64,000 nucleotides of DNA from Gemmatimonadaceae bacterium (GCA_020851035.1 JADZDM010000025.1:1-64000), one strand, 5' to 3'; shown: positions 27,926-37,282, numbered from the stretch's first letter. Made by a program: numbers and translations. Notes: generated by a model from the letters alone, not told the origin.

Positions 27926-29036
27926 AGGCAGTTCCCGGTGCGGCTGACGATGCCGGCGCGACAGGCGGCACGGCGTTGACACCACACGACGGGCAGTACT
28001 GGAAGAACGCGTTCTTGCGCGTGTCACAGCTGCCGCACGTGTCGAAGAGCTTCATGCCGCAGTGCACGCAGAAGTTCGTCGTCGCGTTCGGGCCGCCGGC
28101 GATCGCGCGCTCGCACCCGGGGCACATGTTCGCGCCCATCTTCTTCAGCGCCTCCTCGTAGCCCAGCGACTGCCGGCGCTCGGTCTCCGTCTGCTGCTCC
28201 ACCACCTGGCGCTTCGCCAGGTAACGCTGCATCGCACGGATCACGTAGTGGCCCGCCACCAGCGTGAGCACGATCCCCACCACGTAGCGCACGTAGCCGC
28301 CGTAGCTCGGCAGGTACGGCACCAGCTCCACGAAGAACGCGATCAGTGCGAAGAGCACGAAGCCGCGCGCCAGCGGCCAGTACTGGCTCTTCCGCTTCCG
28401 CGCCAGCAGCCAGATGCCGATCAGCAGCAGCGGCAGCGTGAGCGCCAGGCGAATGCCGAACACGCGCATCTCCTGCCGGAACTGCGCCGCGGCATACTGC
28501 GGGCGTGCCGCATCCAGCAGGCGCTCCTCCGCCATGGCCAGCGAGTCCACCGCCTGGTCGACCTGCAGGCGCCGCGCATCGAGCGACTCGAGGGTCCGCT
28601 TCGCCTCGCGCTGGCGCGTGCCCAGCGACTCCAGCTCCGCCGTCCGCGTCAGCACCTCGGGGTCCTGCCGCGGGTCGCTCGTTGCGGTGCGGGTGGAGAT
28701 CCAGGTGTCGTATGCCGCCTTGCGCGTGTCGTAGCTGCTGGCGGTGGAGTCGAACACCAGCTGCGCCGTGTTGCGGCGGTCGTTCACCGAGCGCGCCTCC
28801 TCCTGCAGCCCGTTGCGACGCACGCGGATCGGCTGCAGCAGCGCGGGAGAGACGAACTGGTCGAGCGAGAGGGACTGGTCCACCCCCGGCAGCTCGCCGA
28901 CGATCTTGCCACCGAGCCCGGTCAGGAAACTCGCGAACACCAGGGAGACGGCCCACATCGCGATCGAGAACAGTCGCTCGGGGACGCGCAGGAACTTGAA
29001 CATGTCGTGGGGCGGGGGGGAGAGCGTCGCGGACAT
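27924..29036 (-). CDS. Membrane protein with coiled coil and C-terminal zinc ribbon
   Basis: A protein of 370 residues. One membrane segment lies near residues 20-45. A long charged helical region (about 70-185) follows, then three hydrophobic segments (about 190-260). The C-terminal double zinc ribbon has CPGCERAI, CVHCGMKLFDTCGSC and CPSCGVNA. The ribbon probably lies in the cytosol. No specific family was recognised. A second possible start is MFKFLRVPERL at 29003. It is followed by the TerB/DUF697 gene's region on the same strand and could be co-transcribed. Confidence 0.65.
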   Translation of the reverse strand: MSATLSPPPHDMFKFLRVPERLFSIAMWAVSLVFASFLTGLGGKIVGELPGVDQSLSLDQFVSPALLQPIRVRRNGLQEEARSVNDRRNTAQLVFDSTASSYDTRKAAYDTWISTRTATSDPRQDPEVLTRTAELESLGTRQREAKRTLESLDARRLQVDQAVDSLAMAEERLLDAARPQYAAAQFRQEMRVFGIRLALTLPLLLIGIWLLARKRKSQYWPLARGFVLFALIAFFVELVPYLPSYGGYVRYVVGIVLTLVAGHYVIRAMQRYLAKRQVVEQQTETERRQSLGYEEALKKMGANMCPGCERAIAGGPNATTNFCVHCGMKLFDTCGSCDTRKNAFFQYCPSCGVNAVPPVAPASSAAPGTA

Positions 29037-29094
29037 CGCGACGCCGCGACGCCGCGGTGCGCGGCAGACGCCGCCGCACCGCGAACGTCAGGGC

Positions 29095-30024
29095 TCAGCG
29101 GCCGCGCAGCGTGCCGAGGACCGACTGCAGGTTGGTGCCGCGTGCCACCGTCTCGACGCGCTCCTGCACCTTGGGAAACAGGGTCTGGGCTTCCTGCTGG
29201 AACCGCGTGAACAGCGTCTTCATGTCGGCGGTCGAGAGCGAGCGCCCCTGCGCGTAATACTGCGCGGCCGCGTGCCCGAGGGCGTAGGTGGCCGCGAAGC
29301 TCACCGTCGCCCCCGCCGCCACGCCACCCACGCCGCCGACCATCGAGCCAAGCAGCCCGCCGGCCAGGCGCCCGAGTGTCTTCCGCACGATGCTCTCCAT
29401 GAACTGCGCGGTCGCGCCCAGGCCGAACGTCGCCGCCAGGTCCTTCACCTGCGCGGCATCGAGCTGCTGCCCATACCGCTGCCCGATCGTGTAGACCATG
29501 CGCAGCTGCAGCGGCAGGATCGCCATGTTCGACAGCCGGTCCGGCAGCACCTCGAGCGCGGCGGTCAGGATCGCCTGGTCGAGGATCATCGCGTCCAGCT
29601 CACCGGGCGCCGGCACCGGGCCGGCCGCAGTGCCGGGCACCGGCGGCGGCAGCACGGCACCACTCAGCGTGGCCACCGAGGCCACGGCCGACATCTCGCC
29701 GGTGTCCATGCCGGTGCCAAGCACGGAGGACAGCTCCTGCAGGAACGCGATCTCCTTCGCGCCGGCGACGCCGTCGGCGTTGCAGACGGCCACCGCGATC
29801 TCGTACGCGGCACGACGCGCCGCATCGCTGCTCAGGGACGCCGCGAGCGCACGCACGTCGGCCGGGTCGCTGGCGGCCCGTGCCACCACGACGTCGGCAT
29901 CGGGCATGCCCATCCGCGTCGCGGCGGCGCTGATCTGCGCCAGCTCGGTGGCGTCGCGGGTGCCATCCACCACGGCCGCCTGTGCGGCGATCGCGATGAT
30001 GGTGGCTGCATCGGTTGGGTTCAT
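29095..30024 (-). CDS. TerB-like plus DUF697 protein
   Basis: A protein of 309 residues. Residues 1-110 are helical and TerB-like (tellurite-resistance fold), with DGTRDATELAQISAAATRMGM and YEIAVAVCNADGVAGAKEIAFL. A linker rich in Pro and Gly (about 120-140) leads to a DUF697-like part (about 150-290), with YTIGQRYGQQLDAAQVKDLA and a Gly-rich hydrophobic hairpin GGLLGSMVGGVGGVAAGATV. DUF697 regions often associate with membranes and GTPases; no GTPase is adjacent. The role is unknown. Confidence 0.72.
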   Translation of the reverse strand: MNPTDAATIIAIAAQAAVVDGTRDATELAQISAAATRMGMPDADVVVARAASDPADVRALAASLSSDAARRAAYEIAVAVCNADGVAGAKEIAFLQELSSVLGTGMDTGEMSAVASVATLSGAVLPPPVPGTAAGPVPAPGELDAMILDQAILTAALEVLPDRLSNMAILPLQLRMVYTIGQRYGQQLDAAQVKDLAATFGLGATAQFMESIVRKTLGRLAGGLLGSMVGGVGGVAAGATVSFAATYALGHAAAQYYAQGRSLSTADMKTLFTRFQQEAQTLFPKVQERVETVARGTNLQSVLGTLRGR

Positions 30025-30063
30025 CGGGCGGATCCGGTTGGGAGAGGGCAGGGGCGGCGCACG

Positions 30064-30720
30064 TCAGCGTGTCACCTGTCGTTCACAGCGCGGCGTGCCC
30101 GCCTTGGCCGCTTCCAGCAGTTCCACCAGCTCGGTCGTGATGCTCACGCCTTTGTCTTTGGCGTAGAACGCCGACCGGTAGCCGTGCAGCGAATCACCGC
30201 TGACGGAGGACCGCGCCTTGTCGGTCCAGTGGCGCAACGGGGCGGGCAGCTCGACGATGCAGCCGGCCTCGGCGCCGGTGGCATCGAGCAGGACGAGCGT
30301 CGGTGTCGCCGCGCGGCCGTCCAGCGAACGGTGTGCCTGCTGCACCGCGCGCCCGCCGGCTGATGGCAGCACGATCCGCATCGAGAGCCCCGGCACCGAG
30401 TCGGCCAGTCGCGCCGCATACGGCACCGAGTTCATCGAGTCGCCGCACGCATCCACCGCCACCACCAGCAGCTGCCAGCTGCCGCCGACGGCGCGTGCCC
30501 GCGCCAGCAACTCCGGCCGCACCGTCGCCTCCGCCTGGAGCCGCACCCACCCGTCGCGGCGCGCCGTCGCGCGATCCACGAACTCGGCGAAGGTCTGTCC
30601 ACGGGCGAAGAGCGCCGGGAGGGTGCTGTCCACCTGCGGCACCTGACGCAGCGCAGGCAGCGTGGGGCGCGCCACGGGCTGGCAGGCAACGAGGGAGGCG
30701 AACAGGACGGCTGCGATCAT
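30064..30720 (-). CDS. Putative lipoprotein, thioredoxin-like
   Basis: A protein of 218 residues from MIAAVLFASLVAC, a lipobox-type signal. The remainder has a strand WQLLVVAVDACGDSMNSV and a later TPTLVLLDATG, an arrangement like thioredoxin-fold proteins, but no CxxC active site, so a redox role is doubtful. A start 24 nt upstream is possible. It lies between the TerB-like and DoxX genes on the same strand. Confidence 0.55.
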   Translation of the reverse strand: MIAAVLFASLVACQPVARPTLPALRQVPQVDSTLPALFARGQTFAEFVDRATARRDGWVRLQAEATVRPELLARARAVGGSWQLLVVAVDACGDSMNSVPYAARLADSVPGLSMRIVLPSAGGRAVQQAHRSLDGRAATPTLVLLDATGAEAGCIVELPAPLRHWTDKARSSVSGDSLHGYRSAFYAKDKGVSITTELVELLEAAKAGTPRCERQVTR

Positions 30721-30768
30721 GACCGGATCATCGGAAGGGGACACACCAGCCCGCGGGCGCGGCGGGCC

Positions 30769-31146
30769 CTACGCCACAAGATCGCGGCCGGACCGGCTCA
30801 CGCGCCACACCCACCACATCAGGAGCGGCTGCATGGGCAACCGCAGCCAGAGCACGGCCAGGAAGGGAGTGCCGGCGCCCCGCTCGTGCGCCGCCCGCAA
30901 CATCTCGATGTTCGCCGGGAGCACCGCCACCAGCAGGGCGATGAGTCCGATCGCCGCCGCCGTCCGCGCGGCCGGCACCAGCAGGCCCGCCCCGCCGAGC
31001 ATCTCGAATACCCCGCTGACATACACGAGAGCCAGCGGGCTCGGCAGGTACGCAGGCATCATCGCGAGGTAGAAGCGCGGCATCACGAAGTGCAGCGCCC
31101 CCGCCAGGATGAACACGAGCCCCGTCACCAGCAGCGACATGGGCAT
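30769..31146 (-). CDS. DoxX-family membrane protein
   Basis: A protein of 125 residues with four hydrophobic segments. LVFILAGALHFVMPRFY and YVSGVFEMLGGAGLLVP fit the DoxX/DoxD-like family. Family members are linked to redox or oxidative-stress systems in the inner membrane, without a single assigned reaction. It is followed at its 5' side by the alcohol dehydrogenase gene on the same strand. Confidence 0.8.
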   Translation of the reverse strand: MPMSLLVTGLVFILAGALHFVMPRFYLAMMPAYLPSPLALVYVSGVFEMLGGAGLLVPAARTAAAIGLIALLVAVLPANIEMLRAAHERGAGTPFLAVLWLRLPMQPLLMWWVWRVSRSGRDLVA

Positions 31147-31180
31147 CAGGGGCGCCCGGCGACCGGCGCCGTCGGGACGC

Positions 31181-32227
31181 TCACGCGCCGAGCGTCGCGA
31201 GGTCGATGACGAACCGGTACTTCACGTCACCCTTCAGCATCCGCGCATAGGCCGTCTCGATCGACTGGATCGGGATCAGCTCGATGTCCGACGTGATGCC
31301 ATGCTCGCCGCAGAAGTCGAGCATCTCCTGGGTCTCCTTCAGGCCGCCGATCAGCGAGCCGGCCAGTGAGCGGCGCCCGCCGATCAGCACGAAGGGGTGC
31401 ACCGTCGGCGGTGCGTCGGGCACGCCCACCAGCGTCATGGTGCCGTTGCGCGTCAGCAGGCCCAGGAACTGGTTGATGTCGTGGGGCGCCGAGACGGTGT
31501 CGAGGATGAAGTCGAAGCGTCCCGCCTGCGCCTTCATCTGCTCGCGATCGGTGCTCACCACCACCTCGTCGGCCCCGAGGCGCCGGGCATCCTCCACCTT
31601 CGACAGCGAGGTGGTGAACTGCACCACGTGCGCACCGAAGGCCTTCGCGAACTTGAGCCCCATGTGCCCCAGTCCCCCCAGCCCGACGACGCCGACCGTC
31701 ATGCCCGCGCCCACCTTCCAGTGGCGGAGCGGGGAGTAGGTCGTGATGCCGGCACAGAGCAGCGGCGCCACCGCGGCGAGGTCCAGGCCGGCGGGGATCG
31801 TGAGCGCGAAGGCCTCGTCCACCACGATGTCGTTGGCGTAGCCGCCGAAGGTGAGGGCGCCCTGCGTGTCCTTGCTGTTGTACGTGAAGGTGGCGCCGGC
31901 GGTGCAGTACTGCTCCTCGTGCTCCTGGCAGCTCGGGCAGGTGCCGCACGAATCCACCAGGCAGCCCACGCCGGCACGATCACCGACCTTGAACTTCGAC
32001 ACCGCGGCGCCGACGGCCGTCACGGTGCCCACGATCTCGTGGCCGGGCACCATCGGGAACAGCGCGCCGCCCCATTCGTCGCGCACCTGGTGCAGGTCGC
32101 TGTGGCACACGCCGCAATAGGCGATCTCGATGCGGATGTCGGTCGGGCCGGGCACACGGCGCTCGAACGTGAATGGCGTCAGCGGCGCTTTGGCCTGCAG
32201 CGCCGCATATCCTCGTGAGGCAGTCAT
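31181..32227 (-). CDS. Zinc-dependent NAD(P) alcohol dehydrogenase (YahK/cinnamyl type)
   Basis: A protein of 348 residues. The catalytic zinc site is CGVCHSDLHQ near residue 37, with GHEIVGTV after it. The structural zinc loop is CGTCPSCQEHEEQYC. The Rossmann motif is VGLGGLGHMGLKFAK. These features match the cinnamyl alcohol dehydrogenase/YahK branch, which reduces a broad range of aldehydes with NADPH. It probably precedes the DoxX gene in one transcript. A palindrome lies in the divergent upstream region. Confidence 0.92.
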   Translation of the reverse strand: MTASRGYAALQAKAPLTPFTFERRVPGPTDIRIEIAYCGVCHSDLHQVRDEWGGALFPMVPGHEIVGTVTAVGAAVSKFKVGDRAGVGCLVDSCGTCPSCQEHEEQYCTAGATFTYNSKDTQGALTFGGYANDIVVDEAFALTIPAGLDLAAVAPLLCAGITTYSPLRHWKVGAGMTVGVVGLGGLGHMGLKFAKAFGAHVVQFTTSLSKVEDARRLGADEVVVSTDREQMKAQAGRFDFILDTVSAPHDINQFLGLLTRNGTMTLVGVPDAPPTVHPFVLIGGRRSLAGSLIGGLKETQEMLDFCGEHGITSDIELIPIQSIETAYARMLKGDVKYRFVIDLATLGA

Positions 32228-32268
32228 CTCGTCCCGGTCCGTGTCGTGGGTCTTCGTGCGCGGTGTCC

Positions 32269-32281
32269 GGGTAAATTACCC
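32269..32281. promoter_or_regulatory. Palindrome between divergent adh and cupin genes
   Basis: GGGTAA and TTACCC flank a single A, a perfect 13-bp palindrome 42 nt upstream of the dehydrogenase start. It is the only AT-rich patch in a GC-rich divergent intergenic region, so it may be an operator. No regulator is adjacent. Confidence 0.4.
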
Positions 32282-32404
32282 TGCCAGCCCCGCGGCCGCT
32301 CGTGCCCGACCCGCCGGCGTGATTGTGCCGGTGCCGCCGGACGGCGATCGTTCCCGGTCGGTCGTGCACCGGGGCTCCCACCTTCATCACACGTCACCAG
32401 ACGC

Positions 32405-32767
32405 ATGAGCGAACTCATCTCACTCGACGCCGGTTTCGCAAAGATCGACCAGCACTGGTATCCGCGTGTCGCGGCGGAACTCAATGGGCAGCAGGTGCGG
32501 CTGGTGAAGATCCTTGGCGAGTTCGACTGGCACTCGCACGAGCACGAGGACGAGCTCGTCCTCGTGCATCGCGGCACCTTCGACATGCAGTTCCGCGACC
32601 GGACCGTCACGATCGCGGCCGGTGAGATGATCCTCGTGCCGCGGCGCGTGGAACATCGTCCCGTTGCGCACACGGAATGTGAGGTCGTGCTGTTCGAGCC
32701 GGCCGGCACGGTCAACACCGGCAACGTCGTGTCCGAACGGACGCGATCGACCCTGGAGCCGATCTGA
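32405..32767 (+). CDS. Cupin-domain protein
   Basis: A protein of 120 residues. The two cupin motifs are visible: FDWHSHEHEDELVLVHRG, with the His and Glu metal ligands, and GEMILVPRRVEHRP. It is a single-domain metal-binding cupin of the RmlC-like fold; the substrate cannot be told. ATG 32405 is used; an upstream in-frame extension lacks coding character. It is divergent from the alcohol dehydrogenase. Confidence 0.82.
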   Translation: MSELISLDAGFAKIDQHWYPRVAAELNGQQVRLVKILGEFDWHSHEHEDELVLVHRGTFDMQFRDRTVTIAAGEMILVPRRVEHRPVAHTECEVVLFEPAGTVNTGNVVSERTRSTLEPI

Positions 32768-32801
32768 TCGCTGCCGCAGCACACGCCTGCCCCCGGCCCT
32801 C

Positions 32802-33770
32802 ATGACCGGTCCACGTCCGCGTGACCGCCGCAAGTCCGGCCCCACGCCACGGCGCTCCGGCACCCCGGTGGCCTCCGCCCCGGCGCGCCCGCCCCAGTCA
32901 CCCATGCAGGTGGTCCGTGCCTTCAGCGGACAGGTGTGGAAGGCACTCGGCGACGACGACGTGATGTTCCTCGCGTCCGGCGTGTCGTTCAACCTGCTGC
33001 TCGCCGTGGTGCCGTTCGTGCTGCTGCTGGCCTCGGTCTCGATCCTCTTCCTCGGCAGCACGCCGGAAAGTGCAGCCGACACGGCGCTCGGCTTCCTCGA
33101 TCGCCTGCTGCCGTCGCAGAACTGGGGCGAGGGAGACGCGGTGCGCAACACCGTCCGCGAGATCGCGCGCGTCAGCGGCTCCGTCACGCTCTACTCCGCC
33201 ATCGGCTTCCTCTGGTTCTCGACGCGCGTCTTCAGCTCCATGCGCAGCGTGTTCCAGCGCACCTTCGACGTGCCGCGTGAGCGCGGCATCCTGCACGGCA
33301 AGCTGTTCGACGTCGTCTGCTCGCTGATCGCCGCCATCGGCATCACGGCCTACGGCTCGCTCACCGCCTACATGCTCGCCGCCTCCACCCGTGGTGCGGC
33401 GGTGCTGATGCATCTCGGCGTGCGCGAGGACGTGATGGGCCCGATCGAGTACCTGTTCGGCCGCCTGGTTGCCTTCCTCCTCGTGGTGCTGCTCTGCTTC
33501 GCCGCGTACCGGCTGGTGCCCAACCGCCCGATTCCGTCGCACACGGCCTGGGTCGGCTCCGTCACCACCAGCCTGCTGTTCGAGCTCGCGCGCACGGTGT
33601 TCGGCCTCTACGTGCGTGCCTTCACGCCGAGTTCCCTCTACACCGGCGCCATCGCGACGCTGGTCGTCGTGACGCTCTGGACGTACTACGCCTCGCTCAT
33701 CTTCATCATCGGTGCCGAGGTGGCGCAGGTGGTGGAGCTTCGCCGCCTCCCGCCGCCCGCCCCGCCATGA
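32802..33770 (+). CDS. YihY/BrkB-family membrane protein
   Basis: A protein of 322 residues. A basic, Pro-rich N-terminal tail (about 35 residues) is followed by six hydrophobic segments. FLASGVSFNLLLAVVPFVLLL, LWFSTRVFSSMRSVFQR and LWTYYASLIFIIGAEVAQ match the YihY family, once misnamed RNase BN. The function is unknown. The stop overlaps the threonine aldolase start (ATGA). Confidence 0.85.
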   Translation: MTGPRPRDRRKSGPTPRRSGTPVASAPARPPQSPMQVVRAFSGQVWKALGDDDVMFLASGVSFNLLLAVVPFVLLLASVSILFLGSTPESAADTALGFLDRLLPSQNWGEGDAVRNTVREIARVSGSVTLYSAIGFLWFSTRVFSSMRSVFQRTFDVPRERGILHGKLFDVVCSLIAAIGITAYGSLTAYMLAASTRGAAVLMHLGVREDVMGPIEYLFGRLVAFLLVVLLCFAAYRLVPNRPIPSHTAWVGSVTTSLLFELARTVFGLYVRAFTPSSLYTGAIATLVVVTLWTYYASLIFIIGAEVAQVVELRRLPPPAPP

Positions 33771-34789
33771 TCGACCTCCGCAGCGACACCGTCTCCCGTC
33801 CCACCGCGGCGATGCGCGCGGCCATGGCGAATGCGGAGGTGGGCGACGACGTGCTCGAGGGCGACCCGACGGTCCGCGCGCTGGAGGAGGACGTCGCGCG
33901 GCGGCTCGGCATGGAATCGGCGCTCTACTTCCCGAGCGGGACGATGGCGAACCAGACCGCGATCTGGCTGCATGCCGAGCCGGGCACCGAGGCGCTCTGC
34001 GACGCGCGCGCCCACGTCTACGACTGGGAGGGCGCCGGCGCCGCTGTGCTGCGCGGCGTGCAGCTGCGTCCCGTCACCGCCGCCGGTGAGACGATCCGTG
34101 CCGCCGATGTCGAGCGCGGCCTGCGTGCTCCGTCACGCTACGCGCCTCGCGCCACGCTGCTCTGCCTCGAGAACACGCACAACGGTGCAGGGGGCGCCGT
34201 GACGCCGCTCCCCGACCTGCTGGCGCTCGGCGAGTGCGGCCGTGCCGCCGGCCTGAAGGTGCACCTGGATGGTGCACGGCTGTGGAACGCCCACATCGCG
34301 ACCGGCACGCCCCTCGCCGACTTCGCGCGGGTGGCGGACACGGTGATGGTGAGCTTCTCGAAGGGGCTCGGAGCACCGGTGGGTGCCGCGCTCGTGGGAA
34401 CGGCGGCGCTGATGCGCGCGGGGTGGGAAGTCCGGAAGCGCCTTGGCGGTGGCATGCGGCAGGCCGGCATCATCGCGGCCGGCGCACTCCACGGGGTGCA
34501 GCATCACCTGCAGCGGCTGCAGGAGGATCATGCCAATGCGGCGACGTTCGCTGCGGCGGTGGCCGGTGCGGGAGGGGCCCGGCCGGTGGCGCCCGACACG
34601 AACATCGTGATGATCGACCTGCGCTCGGGCCAGCGGTCGGCGGATGTGGTCGCCGCCGCACTCCGGGATGGCGTGGCACTCAGCGGCTGGTCCGCCACAC
34701 GGGTGCGCGCCGTGTTCCACCTCGACGTCTCGTCGGCCGATGCTGCGGCGGCAGGTGCGGTTGTCGCACGGGCGCTGGCGTCGGCCTGA
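33767..34789 (+). CDS. ltaE: Low-specificity L-threonine aldolase
   Basis: A protein of 340 residues. It starts IDLRSDTVSRPTAAMRAAM, the family signature. The PLP Lys lies in SFSKGLGAPVGA, and VHLDGARLWN gives the Asp that contacts the cofactor ring. It cleaves L-threonine or L-allo-threonine to glycine and acetaldehyde. The ATGA overlap couples it to the YihY gene. Confidence 0.92.
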   Translation: MIDLRSDTVSRPTAAMRAAMANAEVGDDVLEGDPTVRALEEDVARRLGMESALYFPSGTMANQTAIWLHAEPGTEALCDARAHVYDWEGAGAAVLRGVQLRPVTAAGETIRAADVERGLRAPSRYAPRATLLCLENTHNGAGGAVTPLPDLLALGECGRAAGLKVHLDGARLWNAHIATGTPLADFARVADTVMVSFSKGLGAPVGAALVGTAALMRAGWEVRKRLGGGMRQAGIIAAGALHGVQHHLQRLQEDHANAATFAAAVAGAGGARPVAPDTNIVMIDLRSGQRSADVVAAALRDGVALSGWSATRVRAVFHLDVSSADAAAAGAVVARALASA

Positions 34790-34876
34790 GCGGTCAGCCG
34801 TTTCGCGTGCTCGGCTGGGTGTCGGAGGTTGGCGTCGGAGGTTGGCGTCGGGTGCTGGGCGTCGGTGGTGGGCAGC

Positions 34877-35075
34877 GATCGTCAACAGGGTTCACGCGGA
34901 AAACGCGGAAAGAAGAGAGAGGAAAAGCCACTGCAACAGCGTTTCATGGGAACTGCCCTCGCATGGCAGAGATCGCCGCAGCGAGCGAGTCGTTCCCATC
35001 GATAGCGGTTGCCGTTGCTGTTGCTTTTCCTCGCAGTTCCTTTCCGCGTTTTCCGCGTGAACCCTGTTGACGATC
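34877..35075. repeat. Long inverted-repeat element 2 (CGCGGAAA-type arms)
   Basis: The left arm begins GATCGTCAACAGGGTTCACG and continues as CGGAAAACGCGGAAAG. The right arm (35040-35075) is its reverse complement with very few mismatches. Further in, GAGGAAAAGC pairs with GCTTTTCCTC, and at the apex ATGGGAAC pairs with GTTCCCAT, so nearly the whole 199 bp can form one hairpin. The apex holds GGGAACTGC, then CATGGCAG and GATCGC. A short tandem repeat (GTCGGAGGTTGGC, two copies) precedes it. No gene was found. Confidence 0.9.
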
Positions 35076-35138
35076 CCCCGCCAGCGCCCGATCAGCCGTC
35101 CCGCGCCACGGTCCCCGGATCCGGCTCCACGAACGGAC

Positions 35139-35167
35139 TCGACGCGGCCGGGTACACGGACTAGATT
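35139..35167 (+). promoter_or_regulatory. Sigma-70-type promoter of the SRP RNA
   Basis: TCGACG (-35, 35139-35144) and TAGATT (-10, 35162-35167) are separated by 17 bp. The -10 box ends 8 nt before the predicted 5' end of the SRP RNA. Confidence 0.55.
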
Positions 35168-35174
35168 CTCTGTT

Positions 35175-35271
35175 GCTCCAGGTCCCGGAGGGCGCCAGCC
35201 CGCTAACCGCGTCAGGACCGAGAGGTAGCAGCGCCGTGTGGTGTCTTGCGTTGCTCCGTCAGGCCTGGAGT
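35175..35271 (+). ncRNA. ffs: Signal recognition particle RNA (small bacterial type)
   Basis: The conserved core reads GTCAGGACCGAGAGGTAGCA, matching the domain IV loop of bacterial SRP RNA (GTCAGG, then GGAAGGAAGCAGC in E. coli). Outer arms CTCCAGG (35176-35182) and CCTGGAG (35264-35270) pair perfectly, giving a hairpin of about 97 nt. It lies just upstream of dnaX, as in several other bacteria. The RNA binds Ffh and directs ribosomes to the membrane. The ends are estimated from the pairing. Confidence 0.85.
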
Positions 35272-35418
35272 ATCGCGCGGCCGTTCGAACGTCCGGGAGC
35301 CGGACGGCGACGCCGCGCGAGTCGTTTGTGGTGATGCGGCGCGTCGCGTCGCGCCACCCGTGCCCCGGTCACCGCCACGCCGGCCGGCCCTTGCGCCCCC
35401 CGGGAGGACTCCCAGCCC

Positions 35419-37230
35419 GTGATCGCGCTCGCCCGCAAGTACCGCCCCCGAAACTTCGCGCAGGTCGCCGTGCAGACGCACGTGTCGAACACGCTGAAGG
35501 GTGCGATCGCCCGCGACCGGGTCGCCCACGGCTACCTGCTGTGCGGGCCCCGCGGCACCGGCAAGACCACGCTCGCGCGCGTGCTCGCGATGGCGCTCAA
35601 CTGCGAGAACCGCGCGACGCGGGACGACGGCGAGCCCTGTGGCACCTGCGGGGCCTGCACCCGCATCTGGAGCGGGAGCGCCTCCCTCGACGTGATCGAG
35701 ATCGACGCCGCCTCCAACCGCGGCGTGGACGACGCCCGCGAGCTGCGTGAGCGCGCGATGTACGCCCCGTCCACCAGCGACGGGTACAAGGTCTACATCG
35801 TGGACGAGGCGCACATGCTCACGCGTGAGGCGTGGAATGCACTCCTCAAGATCCTCGAGGAGCCGCCGCCGCGGGTGGTGTTCGTCTTCGCCACCACCGA
35901 GCCGCAGAAGATCGCGCAGACCGCAGCACCGGTGCTCAGCCGGCTCCAGCGCTTCGACCTCCGTCGCATCAACCCGGCGGAGATCCGCGACCGGCTGGCG
36001 GCGGTGCTGGACAGCGAAGGGGTGCGCTACGAACCCGACGCGCTCCAGATGCTGGCGCGGGCGGCCGATGGCGGCCTGCGCGACGCCCTCTCGCTCACCG
36101 ACCAGGTGCTCGCCTTCGGTGACGACGGCATGCTCACCTCGGCCCGGGTGCGCGACGCCCTCGGGCTGGTCCCGGAAGACGAGCTCCTGGCGCTGCTGGC
36201 GATCATCGCCGAGCGCCGCGCCGGCGACGTGTTCGAGGCCATCGAGCGGCTCACGAACCTGGGCGTGGACCTCCAGCTGCTGCTGAGCGGCCTGGGTGAC
36301 CTGGTCCGGGCGCAGCTGGCCATCGTCCTCGGCGGCGATCCGGGGGCGGTGTCGACGGCGGTGCGCGAGCGGCTCACCGCCATGGCGCCGCAATGGCGCG
36401 CCGGCGACCTGCTGCGTGTGCTGCAGCAGATGGCGGACGTGGAGCTGCGCCTGAAGCGGAGCGGACAGCCCCAGCTCGTGTTCGAGACGCTGCTGGTGCG
36501 GCTGGCCCTGCTGGACCGGACCGTCTCGCTGGAGGAGGTGCTGGCGGGGCTTGGTGATGCCGGGCCACGTGCCGTCGCGGCGCCCCGCAGTGCGCCCCCG
36601 GTCGCCGCCCGTGCCGTCGTTGCCGAGCCCGTCCGTTCTGCCCCCGCGCCCGACAAGTGGTCGCAGCCAGCGCCAGGCGCACCGGCGGCGGCGCGTGCGG
36701 TCAAGGCCGATCCTGCTCCATCGGCGCCCGTCGCGGCGCCCGTGGCCACCGGCGCCGCGGCGCAGCCGTCGGCACCGGTTGCTGCAGCCGCCACCGCGAA
36801 GACCGCGGCTCCCCGGGTCGCATCCGCGCCGGAAACCGGGGCGGTGGTCCCGGACCTTCATCGCATCGTGGACGAGTGGGACGCGGTGATCGCCGCGCTC
36901 CGGGAGCGGAAACGGGGCATGCTGGCGGCGCTGCTGGAACGTGTGCAGCCCATCGCCGTGACCGCCGGCGGCCTGCTCACCCTCGAGTGTGATGACGCCG
37001 GCGACTTTCCGGTCGTGGCCGATGGGCTGCCGCAGGTCACGGACGCGTTGCGCGAGGTGCTGCCGTCGATCACCCGCGTCCAGGTCCGGCCGCCGGCCGA
37101 CGGGGTGCCCGTGACGCGGGAGCGGCTCACCACCGAAGGGGTGAAGCAGGAGCGCGTGGCGGCGCTGTCGAAACAGGATCCCCTGCTCGGCGCGGCCGTC
37201 GAGGCGCTCGACCTCGAACTGCTGGAGTAG
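35419..37230 (+). CDS. dnaX: DNA polymerase III gamma/tau subunit
   Basis: A protein of 603 residues starting at GTG with GGGAGGA upstream. It has an AAA+ clamp-loader domain with Walker A GPRGTGKTT, a zinc-binding CGTCGACTRIW segment and Walker B KVYIVDEAHML. Domain III follows to about residue 380. A low-complexity Ala/Pro linker (about 390-475) leads to a C-terminal domain (about 480-600). It loads the sliding clamp and tethers polymerase in the replisome. No poly-A slippery site was seen in the linker, so a separate gamma product by frameshifting is not indicated. Confidence 0.94.
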   Translation: MIALARKYRPRNFAQVAVQTHVSNTLKGAIARDRVAHGYLLCGPRGTGKTTLARVLAMALNCENRATRDDGEPCGTCGACTRIWSGSASLDVIEIDAASNRGVDDARELRERAMYAPSTSDGYKVYIVDEAHMLTREAWNALLKILEEPPPRVVFVFATTEPQKIAQTAAPVLSRLQRFDLRRINPAEIRDRLAAVLDSEGVRYEPDALQMLARAADGGLRDALSLTDQVLAFGDDGMLTSARVRDALGLVPEDELLALLAIIAERRAGDVFEAIERLTNLGVDLQLLLSGLGDLVRAQLAIVLGGDPGAVSTAVRERLTAMAPQWRAGDLLRVLQQMADVELRLKRSGQPQLVFETLLVRLALLDRTVSLEEVLAGLGDAGPRAVAAPRSAPPVAARAVVAEPVRSAPAPDKWSQPAPGAPAAARAVKADPAPSAPVAAPVATGAAAQPSAPVAAAATAKTAAPRVASAPETGAVVPDLHRIVDEWDAVIAALRERKRGMLAALLERVQPIAVTAGGLLTLECDDAGDFPVVADGLPQVTDALREVLPSITRVQVRPPADGVPVTRERLTTEGVKQERVAALSKQDPLLGAAVEALDLELLE

Positions 37231-37282
37231 GCGCGGCAGCACCAGTAGCTTTCCAGACTTATTTCCCTCGCCCCACCTGACG

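Noticed and set aside
35150-35280. tRNA gene upstream of dnaX
   Set aside because: The hairpin has no T-loop or anticodon arm; it fits SRP RNA instead.
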